20,048 nucleotides of DNA from the IMG/VR virus record IMGVR_UViG_3300048919_000426, positions 1-20,048 of that record, one strand, 5' to 3'. The DNA is from a virus. Below, one piece after another: positions 6,532 through 13,578 of this stretch. The translations under genes and the position numbers were made by a program. Below the pieces are notes generated by a model, which ran no database searches, was not told the origin of the DNA, and saw only the letters and a list, made by a program, of their open reading frames with translations. The stretch's first letter is position 1. Each line of letters begins with the position of its first letter.

Positions 6532-7140
6532 ATGACCGCAAGCCGCGCGCTGGCGCGATCTCCCACGCGCTTGTCCACCCGGGCCATTCCCGGCGCGGAT
6601 ACGCGCAAGTTCGCCAATCTGGAGCTGCGAGGCCTCAGCCGCGACGGCACATTTTCCGGCTATGCCAGCGTCTTCGGCGAGGTCGATCTTGGCAAGGACG
6701 CGATCGAGCGCGGGGCCTTTCTGCGCTCGCTGAAGACACGTGGTGCGGCGGGTGTACGCATGCTCTTCCAGCATGATCCGGCCGAGCCGATCGGCGCTTG
6801 GAAGACGATCCGCGAGGATAGCCGCGGGCTCTATGTCGAGGGCGTGCTCGCTGATGGCGTCAGCCGCGCCCGCGAAGTGCACCAGCTTTTGAAGAACGGC
6901 GCGCTCGATGGCCTGTCGATCGGCTTTCGCACCGTCCGCGCCAAGACCGACGCCAAGTCTGGCGTGCGCCGCATCCTGGAGGCCGACCTCTGGGAGATCT
7001 CGGTGGTGACCTTCCCCATGCTGCCGTCCGCCCGCGTGCAGAACATCAAGAATGCGCGGTGGTTCCGCGACAAGGAGACCGAGCTCGTCCGCGCCATGCG
7101 CCGGGCGGCCCGGATGATGCTGCAAGACACCTTCAAGTAG
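6532..7140 (+). CDS. HK97-type prohead protease, GTA g4-like
   Basis: Serine protease (peptidase U35 family) that trims the capsid protein's N-terminal scaffold domain during head maturation. The 202-aa protein shows the family signature: GYASVFGEVD near the N-terminus, FQHDPAEPIGAW with catalytic H81, LDGLSIGFRTV with catalytic S129, and the EADLWEISVVTFPML strand-turn motif. I chose ATG 6532 over ATG 6526 because GAGGAG (6519-6524) is seven bases from the former and only one base from the latter. It lies 25 bases before the capsid gene, as expected for protease and substrate. Confidence 0.95.
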   Translation: MTASRALARSPTRLSTRAIPGADTRKFANLELRGLSRDGTFSGYASVFGEVDLGKDAIERGAFLRSLKTRGAAGVRMLFQHDPAEPIGAWKTIREDSRGLYVEGVLADGVSRAREVHQLLKNGALDGLSIGFRTVRAKTDAKSGVRRILEADLWEISVVTFPMLPSARVQNIKNARWFRDKETELVRAMRRAARMMLQDTFK

Positions 7141-7165
7141 ACCCTTCACAAAGGATGATCCCGCA

Positions 7166-8422
7166 ATGACCAACATGCAGATTGCCGAGAAGACCGCCCC
7201 CGAGATCAAGGCCGCGCCGGAAATGACTGCCGCCTTCGACGAGTTCATGGAAGCCTTCGAGGCCTTCAAGGAAACCAACGACGCCAGGCTCGGCGAGATC
7301 GAGCAGAAGCTGACGTCGGATGTCGTCACCCGCGATAAGATGGATCGCATCAGCCGCGCGATGGACGAGCAGAAGAAGGTGCTCGACCAGCTGGCGCTGA
7401 AAAGGGCCCGCCCGCCGCTCGGCCGCAGCGCATCTGTGGGCGCCGAGACTACCGAGCACAAGCAGGCCTTCGAGCAGTATATCCGCCGTGGCGACGAAGC
7501 CGGCCTGCGCGAGATCGAGGCCAAGGCCATGTCTGCAGGCTCCGGCGCCGATGGCGGCTATCTCGTGCCCGACGAGACCGACAGCGCCATCGGCCGCCGC
7601 CTCTCCGTCGTGTCGCCGATCCGCTCGATCGCGACCGTTCGCCAGGTCTCGGGTGCTGTGCTGAAGAAGCCCTTCGCGATCTCGGGCATGGCGTCGGGCT
7701 GGGTGGCCGAAACGGCGGCGCGGCCGCAGACCAATGGCGCCCAGCTTGCCGAGCTCTCTTTCCCGACCATGGAACTCTACGCCATGCCGGCCGCCACCCA
7801 GGCGCTGCTCGACGATGCCGCCGTCGACATCGAGGCCTGGATTTCGAGCGAGGTCGACACCGTCTTCGCAGAGCAGGAGGGCGCCGCCTTCGTCGCCGGC
7901 GACGGCATCAACAAGCCGAAGGGCCTGCTGGCCTATACCGTGGTCGCCGACAGCGCCTGGAGCTGGGGCAACATCGGCTACATCGCCACCGGTGCCGCCG
8001 GCGGCTTCAAGGCGACCGGCGCTTCCGACACGCTGATCGACACGATCTATTCGCTGAAGGCGGGCCACCGCCAGAACGCCAACTTCGTGATGAACCGCAA
8101 GACCCAGGCCGAGGTGCGCAAGCTGAAGGACGCCGAAGGCCGCTACCTCTGGCAGCCGCCGGCAACGGCAGGCGAAGCCGCCTCGCTCGTCGGCTTCCCC
8201 GTCGTCGAGGCTGAGGACATGCCCGATATCGCCGCCAACGCGATGGCCATCGCCTTCGGGGATTTCCGCGCGGGCTATCTGGTGGTCGACCGCACGGGCG
8301 TGCGGGTGCTGCGCGACCCGTATACGGCCAAGCCGTATGTGTTGTTTTACACGACCAAGCGGGTCGGTGGCGGGGTGCAGAACTTCGAGGCGATCAAGCT
8401 GGTGAAGTTTGCGGTGAGTTGA
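7166..8422 (+). CDS. HK97-fold major capsid protein, GTA g5-like
   Basis: Shell protein of the particle head, 418 aa. Residues about 20-85 form the charged, coiled-coil delta (scaffolding) domain that the upstream protease should remove. The HK97 core follows, with GGYLVPDETDSAIGRR near 131-146, the P-domain helix and the AGDGINKPKGLL loop that is very characteristic of this family, and FGDFRAGYLVVDR near the C-terminus. An AAGGA ribosome-binding site lies at 7150-7154. The following spacer is enlarged by a RIME-type repeat. Confidence 0.96.
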   Translation: MTNMQIAEKTAPEIKAAPEMTAAFDEFMEAFEAFKETNDARLGEIEQKLTSDVVTRDKMDRISRAMDEQKKVLDQLALKRARPPLGRSASVGAETTEHKQAFEQYIRRGDEAGLREIEAKAMSAGSGADGGYLVPDETDSAIGRRLSVVSPIRSIATVRQVSGAVLKKPFAISGMASGWVAETAARPQTNGAQLAELSFPTMELYAMPAATQALLDDAAVDIEAWISSEVDTVFAEQEGAAFVAGDGINKPKGLLAYTVVADSAWSWGNIGYIATGAAGGFKATGASDTLIDTIYSLKAGHRQNANFVMNRKTQAEVRKLKDAEGRYLWQPPATAGEAASLVGFPVVEAEDMPDIAANAMAIAFGDFRAGYLVVDRTGVRVLRDPYTAKPYVLFYTTKRVGGGVQNFEAIKLVKFAVS

Positions 8423-8486
8423 GTGGGTGAGGGGGGCGGTGGGTGCGGTGCGCCGAGCGGCTTTGAATGCGGTTACCGCCGCGCCT

Positions 8487-8617
8487 GTGGCCCCCTCATC
8501 CGACCCTTCGGGCCACCTTCTCCCCGCGGGGGAGAAGGGAAGATGGAGCGAGCGGCCCACTCCGAGTCTCTTCTCCCCAGCGGGGAGAAGGTGCCGGCAG
8601 GCGGATGAGGGGGCCAC
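8487..8617. repeat. RIME1-type palindromic intergenic element
   Basis: A 131-base element bounded by perfect 16-bp inverted repeats, GTGGCCCCCTCATCCG (8487-8502) and its complement (8602-8617). Inside are two hairpins: CCTTCTCCCC/GGGGAGAAGG (8516-8525 / 8529-8538) and CTTCTCCCC/GGGGAGAAG (8570-8578 / 8582-8590). This architecture and the CTTCTCCCC core match the Rhizobium-specific intergenic mosaic elements (RIME) known from rhizobial genomes. It fills most of the 260-base gap (8423-8682) between capsid and connector genes. Transcribed RNA would fold into a large structure, which could affect downstream expression. Confidence 0.8.
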
Positions 8618-8682
8618 TTGCTCCAGCCTCTCAAAGGCACCAACCCGGCACACGCATCTCAAACACCACCAGGAACCCCACA

Positions 8683-9252
8683 ATGACCTACGCCCTCATC
8701 ACCCCACCCACCTCTGAACCCATCACCCTCGCCGAGACCAAATCCCACCTCCGCCTCGACGACACCAACGAGGACGCGCTGCTCGCCGCCCTCATTCGCA
8801 CTGCCCGCGAACATCTCGAGCGCACAACCGGCCTCAGCCTCATCACCCAAACCTGGCGCCTCTATCTTGATTCAATTCCTGAAGACGGCGTGATTCAGAT
8901 CGCGAGGGGCCCCGTCCAAGCCATTGAAAGCCTGACGCTTTACGACGCCTCAGGCGAAGAGCTGAATTTGCCGCTGACCGGCCACATCCTCGACGGCCAT
9001 GCCCGCCCGGCGCGCCTCGTGCTCGGCCGCGCCGTCAGGTCGGGCCAGCAGATCAACGGTATCGAGATCGACTTCACTGCCGGCTTCGGAGAGAGCGGCG
9101 CCGAGGTGCCGGATACGTTGAAGCGGGCGATGCTGATGCATGTCACGCAGATGTTTGCGTTTCGCGGCACGGTGGCGGTCGAGGACCAGCCGGCCGATAT
9201 TCCCGCAGGCTACGACCGCCTGATCGCACCGTTCATGGTGAGGAGGCTCTGA
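8683..9252 (+). CDS. Head-tail connector / adaptor protein, GTA g6-like
   Basis: The 189-aa protein belongs to the gp6/phiE125 gp8-type connectors that bind below the portal. The signature opening is EPITLAETKSHLRLDDTNEDALLAALIRTAREHLERTTG, seen here at about residues 10-49: a conserved helix pair. IEIDFTAGFGESGAEVPDTLKRAMLMHV follows near the C-terminal third. Start ATG 8683 is preceded by AGGAA (8671-8675). It ends in a TGATG overlap with the next gene, indicating translational coupling. Together with the next two genes it forms the neck of the particle. Confidence 0.92.
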   Translation: MTYALITPPTSEPITLAETKSHLRLDDTNEDALLAALIRTAREHLERTTGLSLITQTWRLYLDSIPEDGVIQIARGPVQAIESLTLYDASGEELNLPLTGHILDGHARPARLVLGRAVRSGQQINGIEIDFTAGFGESGAEVPDTLKRAMLMHVTQMFAFRGTVAVEDQPADIPAGYDRLIAPFMVRRL

Positions 9253-9587
9253 TGCGCTCGGTCTTCTTCGACCCCGGCCAGATGACGGCGCGGCTGGCGC
9301 TGGAAGCGCCGGTGGAGACGCCGGACGGGCAGGGCGGCGCCACCGTCTCTTTCACCGAGATCACCTCATTCTGGGCCCGCGTCGAACCGGTCAGCGAGCT
9401 GCGCGAGGAGCAGGCGGGCGCCGATGTCTTCACGCTCACCCACCGCATCTGGCTGCGCTTTCGCGACGATATCCAAGCCGGCATGCGGCTGCGCAAGGGC
9501 GCGCGGGTCTTCGCGATCCGCACCTGGCGCGACCCCGACGAGCGCGGCAACTATCTCGTCTGCCTGTGCGAGGAGGAGGGCCGATGA
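9252..9587 (+). CDS. Head-tail adaptor (head closure/stopper), GTA g7-like
   Basis: The 111-aa protein is of the phage head-tail adaptor family (SPP1 gp16/HK97 gp10-like). It opens with FDPGQMTARLALEAPVETPDGQGG, continues with VSFTEITSFWARVEPVSELREEQAGA and ends in KGARVFAIRTWRDPDERGNYLVCLCEEE, all typical of this beta-rich stopper. The start shares one base with the preceding stop (TGATG) and the end overlaps the next start by four bases (ATGA), so the three neck genes are translated as a unit. Confidence 0.92.
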   Translation: MRSVFFDPGQMTARLALEAPVETPDGQGGATVSFTEITSFWARVEPVSELREEQAGADVFTLTHRIWLRFRDDIQAGMRLRKGARVFAIRTWRDPDERGNYLVCLCEEEGR

Positions 9588-9994
9588 GCGCCGCCAACGA
9601 ACTGCTCACGGCGATCCAGACGCACCTCGCCGACGATGCGGACCTGTCCGCCATGATCGGCCCCGAAGGCCTGCGCGACCGCCTGGTCTCCGGCCGAAAA
9701 CTCCCGGCCGTCATCATCGCCGACATCGCAAGCAACGACTATTCGACGGCGACCGAGACCGGCGCCGAGCACCTGCTGACGCTCGAAATCTGGACCGACG
9801 CCGGCGGTAGAAAAGAGGCCGCGAGCATCGCCGAGCGCCTGCGCGCGCTGCTGCACGAGGCGCCGCTCTCGCTGGAGACCCACCACCTCGTCAGCCTGCT
9901 GCATCTTTCGACACGCACCCGGCGCGAGGCGAAGACGCGGCTGCATGTCGCCGAGGTCAGGTTCCGGGCGGTGACGGAGGCTGTCACTAGCTGA
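9584..9994 (+). CDS. Tail terminator protein (DUF3168), GTA g8-like
   Basis: The 136-aa protein resembles DUF3168 tail terminators. It starts MSAANELLTAIQTHLADDADL, then GLRDRLVSGRKLPAVIIADI, and has the conserved LTLEIWTDAGGRKEAASIAERLRALLHE segment (about residues 65-92). It caps the end of the tail tube and joins it to the head. ATG 9584 overlaps the upstream stop (ATGA); the frame is open back to 9566 but that start has no support. In RcGTA the major tail gene follows at once; here an inverted MFS gene intervenes. Confidence 0.92.
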   Translation: MSAANELLTAIQTHLADDADLSAMIGPEGLRDRLVSGRKLPAVIIADIASNDYSTATETGAEHLLTLEIWTDAGGRKEAASIAERLRALLHEAPLSLETHHLVSLLHLSTRTRREAKTRLHVAEVRFRAVTEAVTS

Positions 9995-10019
9995 GTTTGC
10001 GACGTACTCCGTCGCTCAG
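9991..10019. terminator. Hairpin between convergent g8 and MFS genes
   Basis: CTGAG (9991-9995) can pair with CTCAG (10015-10019), and CGACG (10000-10004) with CGTCG (10010-10014), with a TTTG bulge. It spans the whole gap between the g8 stop and the MFS stop, a usual place for a shared terminator. There is no T-run on either side, so support is limited. Confidence 0.25.
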
Positions 10020-11230
10020 GCGACCTGAGCAACCGGCTTCGCGCGGCGGATAAGGCTTGCCAGCATCAGCACGAGGCCGAAGGCGAGTGCTGCGAGCGTG
10101 CAGCACAGGGCCATCACCATGCCGGCGCCGGCGCGGTCGAGGATGGCGGTGAAGATGATGGGGGCGGCGGCGTTGGCGATGTTTTGCGGCAGCGACAGGC
10201 GGGCGGCCTGCAGGCCGTATTCGCGCGGCGAAAACAGTGCCAGCGGCAGCAAAGCGCGGGCGACGGCCATGACGCCGGCGCCGAAGCTGTAGATCACGAT
10301 GAAGCCGACGAGCAGCGATGTCGAGGGCGGGACGATGAGGATCAATCCGAAGCTCGCCACCATCAGGCCGATCCCGGCAATGGCGCTGACGATCGGGCTG
10401 CCGCGCTTGCCGAGCAGCATGTCCATGCCGCGCGCCGATATGCCGATGACCCCGCGCGCCGAGCCGAGCTGCAGCGCGAGCACCGGCGAGGCGCCGTATT
10501 GGCGCAGGACCTCCAGCAGCGATGGCGCCAGGCCGAAGGTCACGAAGCTCGATAGCGTCGTTGCCGCCGCAAGCAGCAGGAAGGCCTTGCGCCGATCATC
10601 AGGCGAAAGATCGACCGGCGCCGCATGCATTTCGGCCGAACCGGTTTGCGTGGCGACCGGGCGCGGCAGACCGAAGAGATAGAGCGGCAGGCAAACACAC
10701 AATTGCAGCGCGGCGCAGATGACGAAGGTGATCCGCCAGCCGAACTGGGCATCGAGCAGGCTGAGGATCGGCCAGAACAGCGCGCTGGATAGGCCGGTGA
10801 ACAGCATCAGCATGGCGATGATACGCTTGCTGTTTGCGCCCTCGCGCTCGACGACGGCGGTGTAGGTCGGCGTTGTGAGACCCAGCGCGCCGCCGATGCC
10901 GATGACGATCCAGGAGATAGTGTAGAGCACGATGCCTTGTGCCGCGGCCAGCATGAGAAGGCCGGCGGCGAAGGTGACGGATGAGGCGGCGAGCACCGGC
11001 ACGGCGCCGTGGCGTTGCAGCAGCCGCCCGATCGTCGGGCCAAGGAGCGCGAGGACGACCATCATCACGGTCAGGCCGCCGAAGACGATTTCGTTCGCCA
11101 GCCCGAGATCGGGCGCGATCACCCGGCCCATGACGCCGAGCATGTCGAATGTCGTGCCCCAGCCGATGAGCTGCGTCACGGTGAGCACGGCAATCATCTG
11201 TGTCGAACGCAGGGGGAAGGCCCGGGACAT
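10016..11230 (-). CDS. MFS transporter inserted in reverse between g8 and g9
   Basis: Integral membrane major facilitator with about 12 hydrophobic helices in about 404 aa. The N-terminal half includes TQLIGWGTTFDMLGVMGRV, LLGPTIGRLLQRHG (the loop 2-3 motif region) and WIVIGIGGALGLTTPTYTAVV. A central cytoplasmic loop (ATQTGSAEMHAAPVDLSPDDRRK) precedes the second six helices. Substrate cannot be told from sequence. The frame runs to a TTG at 11293; ATG 11275 and ATG 11230 are the candidate starts, and I chose 11230 because MSRAFPLRS leads straight into helix 1, although no strong ribosome-binding site is visible. It is the only well-supported minus-strand gene in the window and splits the GTA neck and tail genes. 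It is not a particle component in known GTAs. Confidence 0.88.
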   Translation of the reverse strand: MSRAFPLRSTQMIAVLTVTQLIGWGTTFDMLGVMGRVIAPDLGLANEIVFGGLTVMMVVLALLGPTIGRLLQRHGAVPVLAASSVTFAAGLLMLAAAQGIVLYTISWIVIGIGGALGLTTPTYTAVVEREGANSKRIIAMLMLFTGLSSALFWPILSLLDAQFGWRITFVICAALQLCVCLPLYLFGLPRPVATQTGSAEMHAAPVDLSPDDRRKAFLLLAAATTLSSFVTFGLAPSLLEVLRQYGASPVLALQLGSARGVIGISARGMDMLLGKRGSPIVSAIAGIGLMVASFGLILIVPPSTSLLVGFIVIYSFGAGVMAVARALLPLALFSPREYGLQAARLSLPQNIANAAAPIIFTAILDRAGAGMVMALCCTLAALAFGLVLMLASLIRRAKPVAQVA

Positions 11231-11315
11231 GGCGTGGATTTCGGCGAAGAGAAGGGATCGAAGCGGTCGTAGCATCTTCGCCGCCAGCTTCAAAGTGACA
11301 AGTCGATGACATCGC

Positions 11316-11340
11316 GGGCGTCCCTCTGGGGCGCCCTTTT
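11316..11340 (+). terminator. Rho-independent terminator-like hairpin just before g9
   Basis: GGGCGTCCC (11316-11324), loop TCT, GGGGCGCCC (11328-11336) form a 9-bp stem with one G-T pair, followed by TTTT (11337-11340). It reads in the plus direction and lies only 18 bases before the major tail ATG, between the divergent MFS and g9 starts. It could stop plus-strand read-through from the head genes, or act as an attenuator or 5'-UTR structure for the tail operon. Confidence 0.5.
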
Positions 11341-11358
11341 CGTGGAAGGGATGAAGCC

Positions 11359-11766
11359 ATGGTGGCGCAGAAGGGCAAGGATCTGCTGTTGAGGGTTTTC
11401 AACGGCACGGATTATGAAACGGTGGCGGGGCTGCGCTCGAAGCGGCTGGCCTTCAATGCCGAGACGGTGGATGTGACCGATGCCGAAAGCGCCGGGCGTT
11501 GGCGCGAGCTTTTGGGCGGCGCCGGCGTGCAGCGGGCCTCGGTCTCGGGCTCAGGCATCTTCAAGGACGCGGCCTCCGACCAGCTGGTGCGCAACGCCTT
11601 CTTCAATGCCTCGATCCTGAGCTGGCAGATCGTCGTGCCGGATTTCGGCAGCGTCACCGGCCCGTTCCAGGCAAGCGCGCTTGAATATTCCGGCCAGTAT
11701 AATGGCGAGGTGATGTTCGAGCTGGCACTGGAATCGGCCGGCGCGATCACCTTCGAGGTGCTGTGA
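11359..11766 (+). CDS. Major tail tube protein (TP901-1 type), GTA g9-like
   Basis: The 135-aa protein builds the tail tube. It begins MVAQKGKDLLLRVFNGTDYE and has VDVTDAESAGRWRELLGGAGVQRASVSGSGIF in the middle, a typical tube-protein motif (shown abbreviated, about residues 36-67). A C-terminal beta segment, EYSGQYNGEVMFELALESAGAITFE, follows. The ribosome-binding site is GGAAGGGA (11343-11350). This is the first gene after the MFS insertion, so a new promoter is needed unless transcription reads through from the head genes; I could not identify a convincing one. It is coupled to the next gene through TGATG. Confidence 0.92.
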   Translation: MVAQKGKDLLLRVFNGTDYETVAGLRSKRLAFNAETVDVTDAESAGRWRELLGGAGVQRASVSGSGIFKDAASDQLVRNAFFNASILSWQIVVPDFGSVTGPFQASALEYSGQYNGEVMFELALESAGAITFEVL

Positions 11767-12140
11767 TGTCGGGCGGGCGGCAAGGGTCCGCCATCGGGCG
11801 AAGGGCCAATCGCAGGCGCGGTGAGATCGAGGCCGAGATCGATGGCGAGCGGCGGGTGTTGTGCCTGACGCTGGGCGCGCTGGCCGAGCTCGAGACGGCC
11901 TTTTCGGTCGATAGCCTGAATGGGCTGGCTGAGCGTTTCGCCGGCGGTCGGCTGAAGGCGGCGGATATGATCCGCATCATCGGCGCCGGCCTGCGCGGCG
12001 GCGGCAATCTCTATTCCGACGAGGATGTGGCGGAGGCCGATATCGAGGGCGGCATCGGTGGTTATGCCGCGATTGTCGGCGATCTGCTGACCGCAACGTT
12101 TTCGGGGGATGGCGCGGACGCCTCCGCGCGCCCCCTCTAG
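11766..12140 (+). CDS. GTA gp10-family protein (tail assembly)
   Basis: The 124-aa protein matches the GTA-gp10 family (GTA_gp10-like): a basic N-terminus (SGGRQGSAIGRRANRRRGE), then IEAEIDGERRVLCLTLGALAELE, the conserved strand-helix core, and LKAADMIRIIGAGLRGGGN. It probably acts in tail tube assembly with the next small protein, in the place of the lambda G/GT chaperones. I chose ATG 11766, which overlaps the upstream stop; GTG 11763 is in frame and only one codon earlier. It is separated from g10.1 by 11 bases. Confidence 0.88.
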   Translation: MSGGRQGSAIGRRANRRRGEIEAEIDGERRVLCLTLGALAELETAFSVDSLNGLAERFAGGRLKAADMIRIIGAGLRGGGNLYSDEDVAEADIEGGIGGYAAIVGDLLTATFSGDGADASARPL

Positions 12141-12151
12141 CCGCAGCGGGC

Positions 12152-12397
12152 ATGAAGACGACGGACAATGCGGGGCCCACGCCATTCCCCTGGGCGCGGG
12201 GCCTGCATGTCGGTCTCTGCCTGCTGCGGCTTCCCCCGCAATCCTTCTGGGCGATGACGCCGGTGGAGTTTCACGCCGCAGCCGGTGGCCTCTCGCCGCC
12301 GCGACCCGCTGTCTCCCGCGCCGATCTCGACAGGCTGATGGCCCGCTTTCCGGACAGCCGGGCAACATCCGAAACGAGGAACGACCATGACCGATGA
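12152..12397 (+). CDS. Small tail assembly chaperone, GTA g10.1-like
   Basis: The 81-aa protein has the signature of the rcc01693-type/TAC family of GTA clusters: PFPWARGLHVGLCLLRLPP, then SFWAMTPVEFHAAAGGL, and DLDRLMARFPD near residues 59-69. Members of this family sit between gp10 and the tape measure gene and are thought to hold the tape measure protein during tail assembly. Its end overlaps the tape measure start by 11 bases. Confidence 0.85.
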   Translation: MKTTDNAGPTPFPWARGLHVGLCLLRLPPQSFWAMTPVEFHAAAGGLSPPRPAVSRADLDRLMARFPDSRATSETRNDHDR

Positions 12398-12932
12398 CCA
12401 GACCGACCTCTCCGCCATGACCGACGAAGCGGCGACGCTGCGGCGCGCGCTCGATGATCTCGATGGTCGCTCGCGCTCCTTCGGCTCGGCGTTGTCAGGG
12501 GCGCTGCGCAGCGCTGTGTCGGGCGGCAAGGGGCTGGATGATGTGCTGCGCGGGCTGGCCAATCGCATGACGGATATCGTGCTGCAGGCGGGATTGAAGC
12601 CGCTGGAGACGATGCTGTCAGGCGCCGCCTCCAGTCTCCTCAGTGGCGCCGGCAAGCTGCTGCCCTTCGCCGATGGCGGTGTCGTCTCGCAGCCCACCTA
12701 TTTCCCTCTCGGCGGCGACATGGGGCTGATGGGCGAGGCGGGCAGCGAGGCGATCCTGCCCTTGCGGCGCGGTGCCGATGGTTCGCTCGGCGTCGCCGCT
12801 TCAGCGGCGGGCTCGCAGCCGCAGATTGTCTTCAACGTCACCGCGACGGATGCCGAGAGCTTCCGAAAGAGCGAGGCGCAGATTTCCTCGATGCTGGCGC
12901 GCACCGCGATGCGCGGCCAGCGCAACCTGTGA
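12387..12932 (+). CDS. Short tail tape measure protein, GTA g11-like
   Basis: The 181-aa protein begins with a predicted coiled-coil helix (about 9-30, LSAMTDEAATLRRALDDLD). It continues with the amphipathic LRGLANRMTDIVLQAGLKPLE, a small-residue stretch (SGAASSLLSGAGKLL) and the FADGGVVSQPTYFPLGGDMGLMGEAGSEAILPL module typical of the C-terminus of lambda-type tape measure proteins (here shown abbreviated). Tape measure length sets tail length; at 181 aa this is very short, as in GTAs, and predicts a short tail. It overlaps g10.1 and lies seven bases from g12. Confidence 0.88.
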   Translation: MTDDQTDLSAMTDEAATLRRALDDLDGRSRSFGSALSGALRSAVSGGKGLDDVLRGLANRMTDIVLQAGLKPLETMLSGAASSLLSGAGKLLPFADGGVVSQPTYFPLGGDMGLMGEAGSEAILPLRRGADGSLGVAASAAGSQPQIVFNVTATDAESFRKSEAQISSMLARTAMRGQRNL

Positions 12933-12939
12933 GGTGATG

Positions 12940-13578
12940 ATGCCAGGTTTCCACGAGGTGCGCTTTCCGCTCCGCCTGTCGCTGTCGACGAGCGGCGGGC
13001 CGGTCCGGCGTACCGATATCGTCAATCTCTCCAATGGCCGCGAAAGCCGCAACAGCCGCTGGCGCGATGCGCGCCGCAGCTATGATGCCGGCTCCGGCCT
13101 GCGCTCGGTGGCGGATCTCTATGAGGTGCTGGAGTTCTTCGAGGCCCGTAGCGGCGAGCTCTATGGCTTCCGCTTCCGCGATCCGATCGACTGGACCTCG
13201 ACACGACCGGGAGCCGAGATCGGACCGGGCGACCAGCCGATCGGGATCGGCGACGGCGTGGCCGTCGCGTTCCCGCTCGCCAAGACCTATGGCGATGCCG
13301 GGGCCAGCAGCACGCGGCGGATCGCCAAGCCCGTGGAGGGCTCGGTCGTCGTCGCGGTGGATGGCGTGCCGCAGCCGTCGTCCGCCTTCGTGTGCGACCC
13401 CACGACCGGCATCGTCACCTTCGCGGCGGATGCCGTTCCGCCGGAGGGCGCGTCGGTGACTTCAGGGTTCCTGTTCGACGTGCCGGTGCGCTTTGCGACC
13501 GGGCGCATCGACGTCAACCTCTCGGCCTTCAATGCCGGGCGCATTCCCACCATTCCGCTGATGGAGATCATGCCATGA
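12940..13578 (+). CDS. Distal tail protein (DUF2460), GTA g12-like
   Basis: The 212-aa protein has the DUF2460 pattern. It opens MPGFHEVRFPLRLSLSTSGG, has RTDIVNLSNGRESRNSRW (about 26-43), DLYEVLEFFEARSGELYGFRFRDP (about 61-84), the central GDGVAVAFPLAKTYG strand and the FDVPVRFATGRIDVNLSAF C-terminus. It forms the hexameric ring that links tail tube and baseplate hub. I chose ATG 12940 because GAGG (12931-12934) is five bases away; ATG 12937 is also possible, while the open frame to 12772 overlaps g11. It overlaps the next gene by four bases (ATGA). Confidence 0.92.
   Translation: MPGFHEVRFPLRLSLSTSGGPVRRTDIVNLSNGRESRNSRWRDARRSYDAGSGLRSVADLYEVLEFFEARSGELYGFRFRDPIDWTSTRPGAEIGPGDQPIGIGDGVAVAFPLAKTYGDAGASSTRRIAKPVEGSVVVAVDGVPQPSSAFVCDPTTGIVTFAADAVPPEGASVTSGFLFDVPVRFATGRIDVNLSAFNAGRIPTIPLMEIMP

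Noticed and set aside
8487-8617. Possible CRISPR array or transposon ends
   Set aside because: There are only inverted repeats and two hairpins, no regularly spaced direct repeats, no transposase; the layout fits a RIME element.
8423-8682. Small plus-strand frames between capsid and connector genes
   Set aside because: They translate the RIME palindromes and have no ribosome-binding site; the spacer is a repeat, not coding.
7133-8683. Minus-strand frame of 516 codons opposite the capsid gene
   Set aside because: It is a GC-skewed shadow of the capsid gene that also runs through the RIME element; no family features.
10016-11293. MFS start at TTG 11293
   Set aside because: It would run the frame close to the g9 leader without a ribosome-binding site; ATG 11230 or 11275 is more plausible.
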